A model generated the notes under the pieces. It saw only the letters and a list, made by a program, of their open reading frames with translations, was not told the DNA's origin and ran no database searches. From positions 21,933 through 85,932 of the forward strand of contig CDRNVI010000072.1 in assembly GCA_977017575.1 (NCBI GenBank): a stretch of 64,000 nucleotides of DNA, read 5' to 3'. Origin of the DNA: Paramoeba atlantica (taxonomy: Eukaryota; Discosea). The position numbers were made by a program, and so were the translations under genes. Below, one piece after another: positions 28,165 through 39,896 of this stretch; the first letter of the stretch is position 1; each line of letters begins with the position of its first letter.

Positions 28165-28808
28165 TATTTGTGTAAGAAAAAACGGGAAATTTTAGTGAAT
28201 TTTTTATTGTGCAACATTTTTAGAAATGGAAATTTTACTTTTGTTTTTTTGATCCAAATTCTAAACAAGAATTTTTTAGCCAACTTTGAGTAACAATGAG
28301 GGTGAAATAGAGGCCCTTGTCATTGGACACTATGCAGTTGTCCACTGCCATCCAGTGCCATGCGCTGCCATCCAGTGCCATCCAGTGCCATCCAAAACAG
28401 AGATATGAGCGAGGACCGAAGACCTTTTTTTTGATTTGGAGGACCCAAGAACTTTCCATTTCCGCCGGATGTTGTAGGACAAGTGATGGCCATGATATGA
28501 AAAAGCGTCTAATGTCGGATTCAATTGTACTCATTTTTCAAAAACACGTCTTTTTCTTTGCTTTTGCAAAATAGAATATTTTCTCGGTCTCTTCTTGTGC
28601 GTCCTCTGTCATGTACATGTGCGGACCTGAGTTGAATTTTAAAGTGAAAGCATGATGGGACACACCAAAAATTTTTGAAGATTTTTTGCTTTGTGACCGA
28701 AAAGAATGTCCTTACGATCACGAGGGTTGGAAAGTTCGTGACTCTGTTTCTAGTATTTGTTGGAGGCGATGTAAGCACGTAAGTTTTAGAAAAAGATTGT
28801 CTCGACTA
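28165..28808. other. Spacer with short tandem repeat, no gene
   Basis: Apart from the 10-bp repeat at 28338-28395, nothing is recognised. Frames here are short and low in complexity. Confidence 0.5.
28338..28395 (+). repeat. Short tandem repeat of GTGCCATCCA
   Basis: About six 10-bp units (CCATCCAGTG with CGCTG variants). A near-identical block lies at 31671-31716, on the other side of the 28809-31581 element and in the same orientation. Confidence 0.75.
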
Positions 28809-29041
28809 CTGTGCCCCCCTAGTTATCTGTAACACGTCACCCCCCTAGTTATCTATCACTTTTTGGAACTTCGATTTTTTTTTTCGTCGACCTCATAAAA
28901 TGAAACTTACATTTTTTCTTTTTGTGTTTCAAGCCAATGGTCGTGCGTGGTGCTATTATAAACCGTTTCTGTAATTCCATGTTCTGACTTTTTTTGTGAC
29001 AGACACCCTCCCTAGGTATCTGTCGCACACTGATCCGCCTA

Positions 29042-31497
29042 CCGTTACCCCCCCCTTACTTAGCCCCCACTTTTTGGCCCAAAACCCATACTTTGTGGTG
29101 AAGTAAGGGGGGGTGGGGGGGGGGAAGTAAGGGGGGTGGTGAAGTAAGGGGGTGGTGAAGTAAGGGGGGTGGTGAAGTAAGGGGGGATTATTAAGTTGTC
29201 AAGTTCCTCCAGTAAAATCCTTATCGCCCGTCATGCTCACTTCAGGGTTGAACGAAACTTTCTGTTTCACGCTTGCCATAGTTCGGAAAGATCATTGACT
29301 TTATAAAATGAATTAAAAGATCATTGACTTCTACAGAAAGTAACTAACATCATGAAAATACGCTACGCCCAAATTTAGTTTCTAATGTGCCGGCTTAAAT
29401 ATATAAAATAATGACAGAAAATATGATACCTATAGAGGCTTTGCAAGGCACTAAGTAGAACCACAGAAAAACTTAGATACGACGAATATTAAAAACGGTG
29501 CTGTGGACGTAAAACGCTGGGGAAGGTGAGGTGCGCTAAGCCCCAACACTGCCGAAAATATATGCAGTGGCCCTGACCTGCGGCCATCGTTAGTGCTTTG
29601 CGCAGAAATTGTCACTCTCTTCCCCCTTTTCTTCAATTGCACACATGTGATGAAATTTCGTTAAACACCCAGGTTCACTACACTCGCGTAGAGTTAAATT
29701 CACTCGCGTGCAACAATAACACTCCTGTACTGGGGTTGCGTTAAGCGCTGAGTTCCTGTTACGCGCTGACTCTATCGCGGACTTCATGGCTTTCGCTGCG
29801 ATTGTGGGACTAATTCGATTTTTTATAGGAACGCGCGTTGGCAGACGAGGGACCTGATTTGGTTCAAGAGATTCCTCGACAATGCTCAGTTGTGATACGC
29901 GTGAAGCGATGGCTGATGCATCCACCATCGATTCCGTGATAACGCTTGAGGAGAGTCTGAGCTCGGCTCTGGATTCTATGGGAATCTGTGCGAGATTTTT
30001 GGTAAGTGCTGGAACAAGCAACTTATTAAATTCGATTTCGTATTCTTCTGAATTCACTTTTGCCAGAGCCTGGGTGGCAAATTTTGTTATAAGACTTCGC
30101 GTCGGCCGGACAATTTCATGATGCGTCGACGCACGCCATGAGGCAAAACACTCCTTGTAGTACTTTTTAAAAGGCTGGTTGATGGCCATATCCATGAGCT
30201 GTCCTTTGGAAGTGCAACCTCCTGGAACGAATTGAACATCGATTTTTCTCTCACGAAAGAACAATAATAATTCCGCTGTCCGATGAGCAGCGTACAGATC
30301 CAAAATAATAAGTGTCTTCCGCGGACGATACTTCATTCTGTCAAAGAATTCCGCTTCAGCCCATTTTTTAAATGACTCTGCTGTGTTCCACCCGCTTGTC
30401 GTTGTTGCCGTACAATTGTACTTTTCTGCCGCCCGTAGCACCTCTTTGGAAACCTTCCCAGAATCTGAATGGGCTTCCCAAATTAAGTGCGGAGGAAACA
30501 CCTTATGCTCCCACGTGCTTTCTGCATGTTGGTTCGTAACAGAGCGGCCCCAAAACCACGCAGTCAGTGTCTTCTTCTCCTTCCCTGTAGTTAAAACCTT
30601 TACACGCTTTGTCCCTTTAGTGTCGTATGTGATTTCATTGACGGGCTCCCACACAACACAGGTCTCAGACCACAATTTCGCAGAGCTATCATATTCAAAA
30701 AGGCTTCTATACGCTCGTCCATGTCTTTTGGGACCATTTGGGTTGCTCCATTGACTCTTCGTCGCGAAATATTGGCGAAGGTGCAAAAACGAATCCAAAA
30801 TTTTTCTTTTCCTTTGTCGGTAAGGGAACAGAAGTGCTCTGAAATTACAGCAAAGTACCCCAACATTGTCGGTTTCGTGACTGCCGAAAGAGACTCGCGT
30901 AGCAAAAGCAGTTGCGTCAACCCTTTTTCATATAATTCTTTATTTGCTCGGGGGGGATGATACTGAAACAATTTCCCGAAGCCAAGTTGAGTAAATTTAT
31001 GCCAATCTTCTTTTTTCCGATAAACTCTATGAACCGTGCTTACCTCGACCTTGTAATCTCGGGCGGCCACGCTTACAGACTTGCCGGCATCTATACTAGC
31101 ACATAGGTTGTTTTTTTGCTGTATGGTAAGATCCACCCGAACCTTCCGCGGCTGCTCAGCAAGCTGGTTAGATGCATTCAATATTAATGTGGTGGATGGC
31201 GTAGCTGAAGTATCATCGGGGAAGGGCAGTACGGCAACAGTTTCGTGTGGCAACGGTGAGGATAGAGTCACTTGGCTCGCGTTAAAGAATAGAAGTGGTG
31301 GGGCCATCGTGTATTGAATAAATATTGAAATCAATGAAAATTTACAGTTTCTGACCTGGGTTAACTATCATCACAGAGTAGGAATCGGGGGAAAATTCTG
31401 GCACCCCCCTTACTTCACCACATACGGAGTGGCTAAATGTGGTGAAGTAAGGGGGGAGGTGAAGTAAGGGGGGAGGTGAAGTAAAGGGGGGTAACGG
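29042..31497 (-). mobile_element. pogo-like DNA transposon, 2.46 kb
   Basis: Starts CCGTTACCCCCCCTTACTT and ends with the complement (AAGGGGGGTAACGG). TA flanks both sides (29040-29041, 31498-31499), as in the Tc1/mariner-pogo group. Each end has several direct copies of GGTGAAGTAAGGGGG, likely transposase binding sites. It carries a minus-strand transposase (29590-31334). It is inserted within the element at 28809-31581. Confidence 0.85.
29590..31334 (-). pseudogene. pogo-like DDE transposase with a frameshift
   Basis: Read on the minus strand. Part one has a psq/CENP-B-like helix-turn-helix (VRVDLTIQQKNN, then AARDYKVEVSTVHRVYRK) and a second DNA-binding part ending WIRFCTFANISRRRVNGA. Part two, after a frame change near 30690, has the DDE domain. 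WSETCVVWEP stands where the family usually has DET; TYDTKGTKRVKVLTTGKEKK follows. ILDLYAAHR holds the second Asp, and FVPGGCTSKGQLMDMAINQP the third. The first catalytic Asp thus seems replaced by Ser. The C-terminus is a Cys/His finger (CYCC, CSEPGCLTKFHHMC, FCAKH) of PHD-like spacing, unusual for pogo. A second start near 31305 (MAPPLL) is possible. One frameshift and the changed residue make it inactive, but it is otherwise nearly full length and so young. Confidence 0.8.
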
Positions 31498-31670
31498 TAG
31501 TTATCTGTCACACCCCTACCCCCCCTAGTTATCTGTCACCTTTTCGCGAAAAGTAGTGACAGATAAGTAGGGGTGGTACAGTACTTCCTTACTTTCATTC
31601 AGATGTGCGCAAACCGTCCCACAAATTTTAGTTTTGGGTACTTGTAGTACACAAGTACATAAAAATTAGT

Positions 31671-31716
31671 CATCCAGTGCCATCCGCTGCCATCCAGTGC
31701 CATCCAAATCTTCATA
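31671..31716 (+). repeat. Short tandem repeat of GTGCCATCCA, second block
   Basis: About four to five 10-bp units, the same motif and order as 28338-28395. It is followed by CATAGTGTCC, the reverse complement of GGACACTATG just before the first block. Confidence 0.75.
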
Positions 31717-31839
31717 GTGTCCATTTATACCCATGATGATCGGGATACCGAACACCATGATCCTCTGTACAAAACTTTGTGCAATAAAAATATTCGTGAC
31801 TTTTTATTACGCAACAATTTCAAATGTTGCACAACGTCA

Positions 31840-31985
31840 GGGCACCAAATCCGACATTTTCGTGTGCGCACATAAGATGTGCACATAATCCTACAGAACA
31901 TAACCGGTGTTGAATGCGATCCTATCCGCACTACTCTTGCGACAGCTAAGGACCCCTTTGGGTCCGCAAATTACTTTTACGCATT
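31840..31985 (+). repeat. Dispersed repeat R, copy 3 (diverged)
   Basis: It shares CCAAATCCGACATTTTCGTG, GAATGCGA and AAGGACCCCTTTGGGTCCG with the copies at 3096 and 22231, in the same order. Confidence 0.55.
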
Positions 31986-32112
31986 TTTTATTCATACAGG
32001 GTGATCAGCTAACTCTGGCGGGGGTCTAAGATTTGTGAACGTGTTTAACAATTTGCGATTTTTTTTGCTTCATTTCCTTTGCTCATTTATGCCACAAAGA
32101 CAGGTGCATTCA

Positions 32113-35100
32113 CGTTTTTCGTAAACCCCATCGTCTTTGGTAAGACCATCGTTTTTAGTAATTATCGTTTTTGGTAAGACTATTGCTTTTGGTAAGACCA
32201 TCGCTTTGGTAAAACCATCGTCTTTTGCAGGAATATCATCTTTTGTAAGACCATCGCTTTTGGTAGGACCATCACTTTTTATAAGAGCATCCTTTTTGGT
32301 ACGCCCATCGTTTTTGGTAAGACCATCGTTTTTGGTAAGACCATCGCTTTTGGTAAACCATCGTTTTTGGTAAGATCATCGCTTTTGGTAAGACCATCGT
32401 TTTTGGTAAGACCATCGTTTTTTGTAAGCCCATCGTTTTTTGCAAGACCATCGTTTTTGGTAACACCATCGTTTTTTGTAAGATCATCGCTTTTGGTAAA
32501 CCATCGTTTTTGGTAAGACCATCGTTTTTGGCAAGACCATCGGTTTTGGTAAGACCATCGTTTTTGGTAAACCATAGTTTTTGATAAGACCATCGTTTTT
32601 GGTAAACCATCGTTTTTGATAAGACCATCGTTTTTGGTAAGACCATCGTTTTTGGTAAGACCATCGTTCTTGGTAACACCATCGTTTTTTGTAAGACCAT
32701 CGTTTTTTGTAAGACCATCGTTTTTGGTAAGACCATCGTTTTTAGTAAGCATCGTTTTTGTTAAGACCATTCCTTTTGGTAACACCATCGTTTTTGGTAA
32801 GATCATCGCTTTTGGTAAACCATCGTTTTTGGTAAGATCATCGGTTTTGGTAAGACCATCGTTTTTGGTAAGACCATCGTTTTTCGTAAGCCCATCGTTT
32901 TTTGCAAGACCATCGTTTTTGGTAACACCATCGTTTTTTGTAAGACCATCGTTTTTGGTAACACCATCGTTTTTTGTAAGACCATCGTTTTTGGTAAACC
33001 ATCGTTTTTGGTAAGACCATCGTTTTTTGTAAGACCATCGCTTTTGGTAAACCATCGTTTTTGGTAAGATCATCGCTTTTGGTAAGACCATCGTTCTTGG
33101 TAAGACCATCGTTTTTCGTAAGCCCATCGTTTTTTGCAAGACCATCGTTTTTGGTAACACCATCGTTTTTTGTAAGACCATCGTTTTTTGCAAGACCATC
33201 GTTTTTGGTAACACCATCGTTTTTTGTAAGACCATCGTTTTTGGTAACACCATCGTTTTTTGTAAGACCATCGTTTTTGGTAAACCATCGTTTTTGGTAA
33301 GACCATCGTTTTTGGCAAGACCATCGGTTTTGGTAAGACCATCGTTTTTGGTAAACCATAGTTTTTGATAAGACCATCGTTTTTGGTAAACCATCGTTTT
33401 TGATAAGACCATCGTTTTTGGTAAGACCATCGTTTTTGGTAAGACCATCGTTCTTGGTAACACCATCGTTTTTTGTAAGACCATCGTTTTTTGTAAGACC
33501 ATCGTTTTTGGTAAGACCATCGTTTTTAGTAAGCATCGTTTTTGGTAAGACCATCGTTTTTAGTAAGGATCGTTTTTGTTAAGACCATTCCTTTTGGTAA
33601 CACCATCGTTTTTGGTAAGACCATCGTTTTTGGTAAGATCATCGTTTTTGGTAACACCATCGTTTTTGGTAAGACCATCGTTTTTTGTAAGACCATCGTT
33701 TTTGGTAAGACCATCGTTTTAATAAGCATCGTTTTTGGTAAGACCATCGTTTTTGGTAAACCATCGTTTTTCGTAAGACCATCGTTTTTGGTAAGACCAT
33801 CGCTTTTGGTAAACCATCGTTTTTGGTAAGATCATCGCTTTTGGTAAGACCATCGTTTTTGGTAAGACCATCGTTTTTCGTAAGCCCATCGTTTTTTGCA
33901 AGACCATCGTTTTTGGTAACACCATCGTTTTTTGTAAGACCATCGTTTTGGGTAACACCATCGTTTTTGGTGAGACCATCGTTTTTTGTAAGACCATCGC
34001 TTTTGGTAAATCATCGTTTTTGGTAAGATCATCGCTTTTGGTAAGACCATCGTTTTTGGTAAGACCATCGTTTTTCGTAAGCCCATCGTTTTTTGCAAGA
34101 CCATCGTTTTTGGTAACACCATCGTTTTTTGTAAGACCATCGTTTTGGGTAACACCATCGTTTTTTGTAAGACCATCGTTTTTGGCAAGACCATCGGTTT
34201 TGGTAAGACCATCGTTTTTGGTAAACCATAGTTTTTGATAAGACCATCGTTTTTGGTAAACCATGGTTTTTGATAAGACCATCGTTTTTGGTAAGACCAT
34301 CGTTTTTGGTAAGACCATCGTTTTTGGTAACACCATCGTTTTTGGTAAGACCATCGTTTTTGGTAAGACCATCGTTTTAATAAGCATCGTTTTTGGTAAG
34401 ACCATTCCTTTTGGTAACACCATCGTTTTTGGTAAGACCATCGTTTTTGGCAAGACCATCGTTTTTGGTAAGACCATCGTTTTTGGTAACACCATCGTTT
34501 TTTGTAAGACCATCGTTTTTGGTAAACCATCGTTTTTGGTAAGACCATCGTTTTTGGCAAGACCATCGGTTTTGGTAAGACCATCGTTTTTGGTAAGACC
34601 ATCGTTTTTGGTAACACCATCGTTTTTGGTAAGACCATCGTTTTTGGTAAGACCATCGTTTTAATAAGCATCGTTTTTGGTAAGACCATTCCTTTTGGTA
34701 ACACCATCGTTTTTGGTAAGACCATCGTTTTTGGCAAGACCATCGTTTTTGGTAAGACCATCGTTTTTGGTAAACCATAGTTTTTGATAAGACCATCGTT
34801 TTTGGTAAACCATCGTTTTTGATAAGACCATCGTTTTTGGTAAGACCATCGTTTTTGGTAAGACCATCGTTCTTGGTAACACCATCGTTTTTTGTAAGAC
34901 CATCGTTTTTTGTAAGACCATCGTTTTTGGTAAGACCATCGTTTTTAGTAAGCATCGTTTTTGGTAAGACCATCGTTTTTAGTAAGGATCGTTTTTGTTA
35001 AGACCATTCCTTTTGGTAACACCATCGTTTTTGGTAAGACCATCGTTTTTGGTAAGATCATCGTTTTTGGTAACACCATCGTTTTTGGTAAGACCATCGT

Positions 35101-38100
35101 TTTTTGTAAGACCATCGTTTTTGGTAAGACCATCGTTTTTGGTAAGACCATCGTTTTAATAAGCATCGTTTTTGGTAAGACCATCGTTTTTGGTAAACCA
35201 TCGTTTTTCGTAAGACCATCGTTTTTTGTAAGACCATCGCTTTTGGTAAACCATCGTTTTTGGTAAGATCATCGCTTTTGGTAAGACCATCGTTTTTGGT
35301 AAGACCATCGTTTTTGGTAACACCATCGTTTTTTGTAAGACCATCGTTTTTGGTAAACCATCGCTTTTGGTAAACCATCGTTTTTGGTAAGATCATCGCT
35401 TTTGGTAAGACCATCGTTTTTGGTAAGACCATCGTTTTTCGTAAGCCCATCGTTTTTTGCAAGACCATCGTTTTTGGTAACACCATCGTTTTTTGTAAGA
35501 CCATCGTTTTGGGTAACACCATCGTTTTTGGTGAGACCATCGTTTTTTGTAAGACCATCGCTTTTGGTAAATCATCGTTTTTGGTAAGATCATCGCTTTT
35601 GGTAAGACCATCGTTTTTGGTAAGACCATCGTTTTTCGTAAGCCCATCGTTTTTTGCAAGACCATCGTTTTTGGTAACACCATCGTTTTTTGTAAGACCA
35701 TCGTTTTGGGTAACACCATCGTTTTTTGTAAGACCATCGTTTTTGGCAAGACCATCGGTTTTGGTAAGACCATCGTTTTTGGTAAACCATAGTTTTTGAT
35801 AAGACCATCGTTTTTGGTAAACCATGGTTTTTGATAAGACCATCGTTTTTGGTAAGACCATCGTTTTTGGTAAGACCATCGTTTTTGGTAACACCATCGT
35901 TTTTGGTAAGACCATCGTTTTTGGTAAGACCATCGTTTTAATAAGCATCGTTTTTGGTAAGACCATTCCTTTTGGTAACACCATCGTTTTTGGTAAGACC
36001 ATCGTTTTTGGCAAGACCATCGGTTTTGGTAAGACCATCGTTTTTGGTAAACCATAGTTTTTGATAAGACCATCGTTTTTGGTAAACCATCGTTTTTGAT
36101 AAGACCATCGTTTTTGGTAAGACCATCGTTTTTGGTAAGACCATCGTTCTTGGTAACACCATCGTTTTTTGTAAGACCATCGTTTTTTGTAAGACCATCG
36201 TTTTTGGTAACACCATCGTTTTTAGTAAGCATCGTTTTTGGTAAGACCATCGTTTTTAGTAAGGATCGTTTTTGTTAAGACCATTCCTTTTGGTAACACC
36301 ATCGTTTTTGGTAAGACCATCGTTTTTGGTAAGATGATCGTTTTTGGTAACACCATCGTTTTTGGTAAGACCATCGTTTTTTGTAAGACCATCGTTTTTG
36401 GTAAGACCATCGTTTTAATAAGCATCGTTTTTGGTAAGACCATCGTTTTTGGTAAACCATCGTTTTTCGTAAGACCATCGTTTTTTGTAAGACCATCGCT
36501 TTTGGTAAACCATCGTTTTTGGTAAGATCATCGCTTTTGGTAAGACCATCGTTTTTGGTAAGACCATCGTTTTTGGTAACACCATCGTTTTTTGTAAGAC
36601 CATCGTTTTTGGTAAACCATCGTTTTTGGTAAGACCATCGTTTTTGGCAAGACCATCGGTTTTGGTAAGACCATCGTTTTTGGTAAACCATAGTTTTTGA
36701 TAAAACCATCGTTTTTGGTAAACCATCGTTTTTGATAAGACCATCGTTTTTGGTAAGACCATCGTTTTTGGTAAGACCATCGTTTTTGGTAACACCATCG
36801 TTTTTTGTAAGACCATCGTTTTTGGTAAACCATCGTTTTTGGTAAGACCATCGTTTTTGGCAAGACCATCGGTTTTGGTAAGACCATCGTTTTTGGTAAA
36901 CCATAGTTTTTGATAAGACCATCGTTTTTGGTAAACCATCGTTTTTGGTAAGATCATCGCTTTTGTTAAGACCATCGCTTTTGGTAAGATCATCGCTTTT
37001 TGAAAGACTGTTTTTTGTAAGACCATCGTTTTTAGTAAGCCATCGTTTCTGGTGATATCATCGTTTTTGGTACGCCCATCGCTTTTGGCAAGATCATCGT
37101 TTTTGATAGGACTATTGCTTTTCGTAAGACCATCGTTTTTGGTAAGACCATCGTTTTTGGCAAGATCATCGTTTTTGGTACGATCATCCTTTTTGGTAAG
37201 ACTATTGCTTTTGGTAAGCCATCGTTATTCGTACTATCATCGTTTTTGGTAAGACCATCGCTTTTGGTAAGATCATCGCTTTTTGTAAGACCGTTTTTTG
37301 TAAGACCATCGTTTTTCGTAAGCCCATCGTTTTTTGCAAGACCATCGTTTTTGGCAAGACCATCGTTTTTGGTAACACCATCGTTTTTTGCAAGACCATC
37401 GTTTTTGGTAAGACCATCGTTTTTAGTAGGCATGGGTTTTGGTAAGACTATTGCTTTTGGTAAGACCATCGTTTTTGGTAGGACGATCGTTTTTGGTAAG
37501 GCCATCGTTTTTGGTAAGACCATCGTTTTTTGTAACACCATCGTTTTTTGTAGGACCATCGTTTTCAGTAAGCATCGTTTTTGGTAAGACCATTGCCGTT
37601 GGGAAGCCATCGTTTTTGGTAAAGACATTGCTTTTGTGAAGCCATCGTTTCTGGTGCTATCATCGCTTTTGGCAAGATCATCGTTTTTGGTACGATCATC
37701 GTTTTTGGTAAGACTTTTGCTTTTCGTAAGCCATCGTTTTTGGTACTATCATCCTTTTTGGTAAGACCATCGTTTGTGGTAAGAACATCCTTTTTGGTAA
37801 GACCATCGTTTTTGATAAGACCATCTTTTTTTGTAAGACTAACACCATCTTTTGTAAGACCATCGTTTTTGGTAGGACCATCGCTTTTTATATGAGCATC
37901 GTTTTTGGTACGACCATCGTTTTTGGTAACACCATCGTTTTTTGTAAGACCATCGTTTTTGGTAAACCACCGTTTTTGGTACTATCATCCTTTTTGGTAA
38001 GACCATCGTTTTTGGTAAAACCATCGTTTTTGGTAAGACCATCGTTTTTGGTAAACCATCGTTTTTTGCAAGACCATCGTTTTTGGTAAGACCATCGTTT

Positions 38101-38483
38101 TTGGTAACACCAATCTTTTTTTGTAAGGGCATCGTTTTTGGTAAACCACCGTTTTTGGTACTATCATCCTTTTTGATAAGACCATTGTTTTTGGTAAACC
38201 ATAGTTTTTGGTAAGACCATCGTTTTTGGTAAAACCATCGTTTTTGGTAAGACCATCGTTTTTGGTAAGCCCATCGTTTTTGGTAAACCATAGTTTTTGG
38301 TAAGACCATCGTTTTTGGTAAAACCATCGTTTTTGGTAAGACCATCGTTTTTGGTAAGCCCATCGTTTTTGGTAAGACAATCGTTTTTGGTAAAACCAAC
38401 GCTTTTTATAAGACCATCGTTTTTGGTAAGACCATTGCTGTTGAGAAGCCATCGTTTTTCGTAACATCATCTTTTTTGGTAGG
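32113..38483. repeat. 18-bp minisatellite, 6.4 kb, with higher-order repeats
   Basis: On the order of 350 tandem copies of ACCATCGTTTTTGGTAAG with 17- and 18-bp variants (GTTTTTTGTAAG, CGCTTTTGG, ATTCCTTTTGGTAAC and others). Variant strings recur as blocks. The string at 33400 returns at 34819 and 36096 (spacings 1,419 and 1,277); the string at 33823 returns at 35384 (1,561). Five of six reading frames of the unit lack stops, which explains frames of up to 413 codons (minus-strand KNDGLT, KTMVLP and QKRWSY repeats). I do not call these genes. The units from about 37000 onward are more diverged. The tRNA array starts immediately after it. Confidence 0.9.
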
Positions 38484-38509
38484 CCGCTGTGAACACACAA
38501 TCGACGGAA

Positions 38510-38572
38510 GCGTCCATACCCAAGTGGTTAAGGGGCCTGACTTGAAATCAGGTGTGTTCTCACGCGCAGGTT
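38510..38572 (+). pseudogene. Broken tRNA-Ser copy at the array edge
   Basis: The acceptor 5' strand, D arm, anticodon arm and variable arm are normal, but after GCAGGTT the sequence diverges, so the T loop and 3' acceptor strand are lost. The variable-arm segment GTGTTCTCACGCGCAGG is then repeated once (38583-38600). About 190 bp of the usual unit is missing after that. Confidence 0.85.
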
Positions 38573-39815
38573 GACGCGTAGGATGTGTTCTCACGCGCAG
38601 GATGAAAGTCACGCTCAGGAAAAGTGTACCGCTTTTTAGAGCATCCTATCTCAAAATTCAAAATGACGTCAGATTTACCTCTTTCCGCCTGCACGGTGAA
38701 GGGGCGTTTTCAAAAATCTCTGGACGCGACGTTTGCATGACTTCCGTGCATGGCGTGCGTCGATTGCGAAACGCCGAACCAGCAAGCTACATCTCCTGAG
38801 TGGTCGTGCTTCGAGCGATATTTTCTGTAGAGATAGAGTTTTTCCGTTAGTGAGTATGATTGCGAATCAAAACGTGGGTTTCGCCAGTCCACTTTTTGTC
38901 CGTTCTTCCCTGAACCAAATCTTAAAAAATTTTAACCCTTTCTACTTGATGAGTGTTCTGAGCGCTCGTGGTTTGCTCTGATATTTGCTTTGGGCACTAT
39001 TTTCACATGATTTCACTGATACTATAAGCCTTCCCCTCTTCTAACGCAAGAATTTGTTGTCATCGGACATTATTTTAGTCAAACCAATGCTTGATTGCAC
39101 AAGCTTCCTGCATCTCAAGGGGGGGTGGTTGTATTTCTCTATACTTCTTTTACATTTCACCTGCTCTTCCAAGCAACAGAATCGCAGGGCGCGCGCGTAC
39201 TGTAATAGTGTGGTGGAAAAACGTCGGTTTCACACGAAACTCGCATCCACCGTGCGACCCCATTCCGTGGAGAATGATCTTTGTCTTCTTCGATACCACT
39301 GATTCCGTTAGATGCACAGGGCGTGATTTCACGTGCATCGAACAATTCCGCTAGATGTTTTACTTGGGGCAAGGCAGGGCAGCACATGAACAATGAAAAC
39401 AGGACGCACAATGGCGCGGAAAACCTTCCACGTGACACCTTCCGAAACACGTTCTGCACAATCCAGGTATAAAACAACGAATTTCTTCGCCCGGCCGTTG
39501 CAAAGACCCACCCCTTCCCGATAGATTTCGTAGCTCTGTTCAAAACGTGAACGCATCGTGCTCAACCTCTCTTCCCGACTATGTCATCGCCAAAATTATA
39601 TGTGTCACTTCTTGGTCGTTCGCACGGGCACACTCAAACCACCATTGCATTCATCAATGCGACCTACGGTGGTGGATGTCGCCTTGCTTGGGGGGGGGGG
39701 GGGGCTGTAAGGATCGTTCAGCGAGGGAAATCGTGGAGTTTCCATTATGACATGAAAAAGCAAGGTAAAGTGCACCGCTATGAACGCACAAAACTCGAGA
39801 CACACCACGACGGAA

Positions 39816-39896
39816 GCGTCCATACCCAAGTGGTTAAGGGGCCTGACTTGAAATCAGGTGTGTTCTCACGCGCAGGTTCGAACCCTGCTGGGCGCG
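39816..39896 (+). tRNA. tRNA-Ser(UGA), array copy 1
   Basis: An 81-nt class II tRNA. Acceptor GCGTCCA pairs with TGGGCGC (one G-U), with discriminator G. The D stem is CCC/GGG, and the anticodon stem CCTGA/TCAGG holds loop CTTGAAA (anticodon TGA). The long variable arm is GTG-TTCT-CAC, and the T arm GCAGG-TTCGAAC-CCTGC. Box A and B are intact. It is followed by TTTTT, a Pol III terminator. The upstream G tract is 15. It decodes UCA and, by wobble, other UCN codons. The same structure holds for the copies below. Confidence 0.95.

Larger units (their letters stand above)
28809..31581. mobile_element. TA-flanked element interrupted by a pogo-like element
   Basis: Ends CTGTGCCCCCCTAGTTATCT and CTGTACCACCCCTACTTATC (as reverse complement) are flanked by TA (28807-28808, 31582-31583). 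Repeats of TAGTTATCTGTCAC lie near both ends. Without the inserted 29042-31497 element it would be about 315 bp and non-coding. Confidence 0.7.

Noticed and set aside
32100-38480. CRISPR-like array
   Set aside because: There are no unique spacers: the 18-bp units are contiguous. The genome is eukaryotic.
32272-38500. Long frames (up to 413 codons) encoding KTMVLP, KNDGLT, QKRWSY or VRPSFL repeats
   Set aside because: They follow directly from an 18-bp unit that has no stop in five of six frames. Frames overlap on both strands and break wherever a 17-bp unit occurs.
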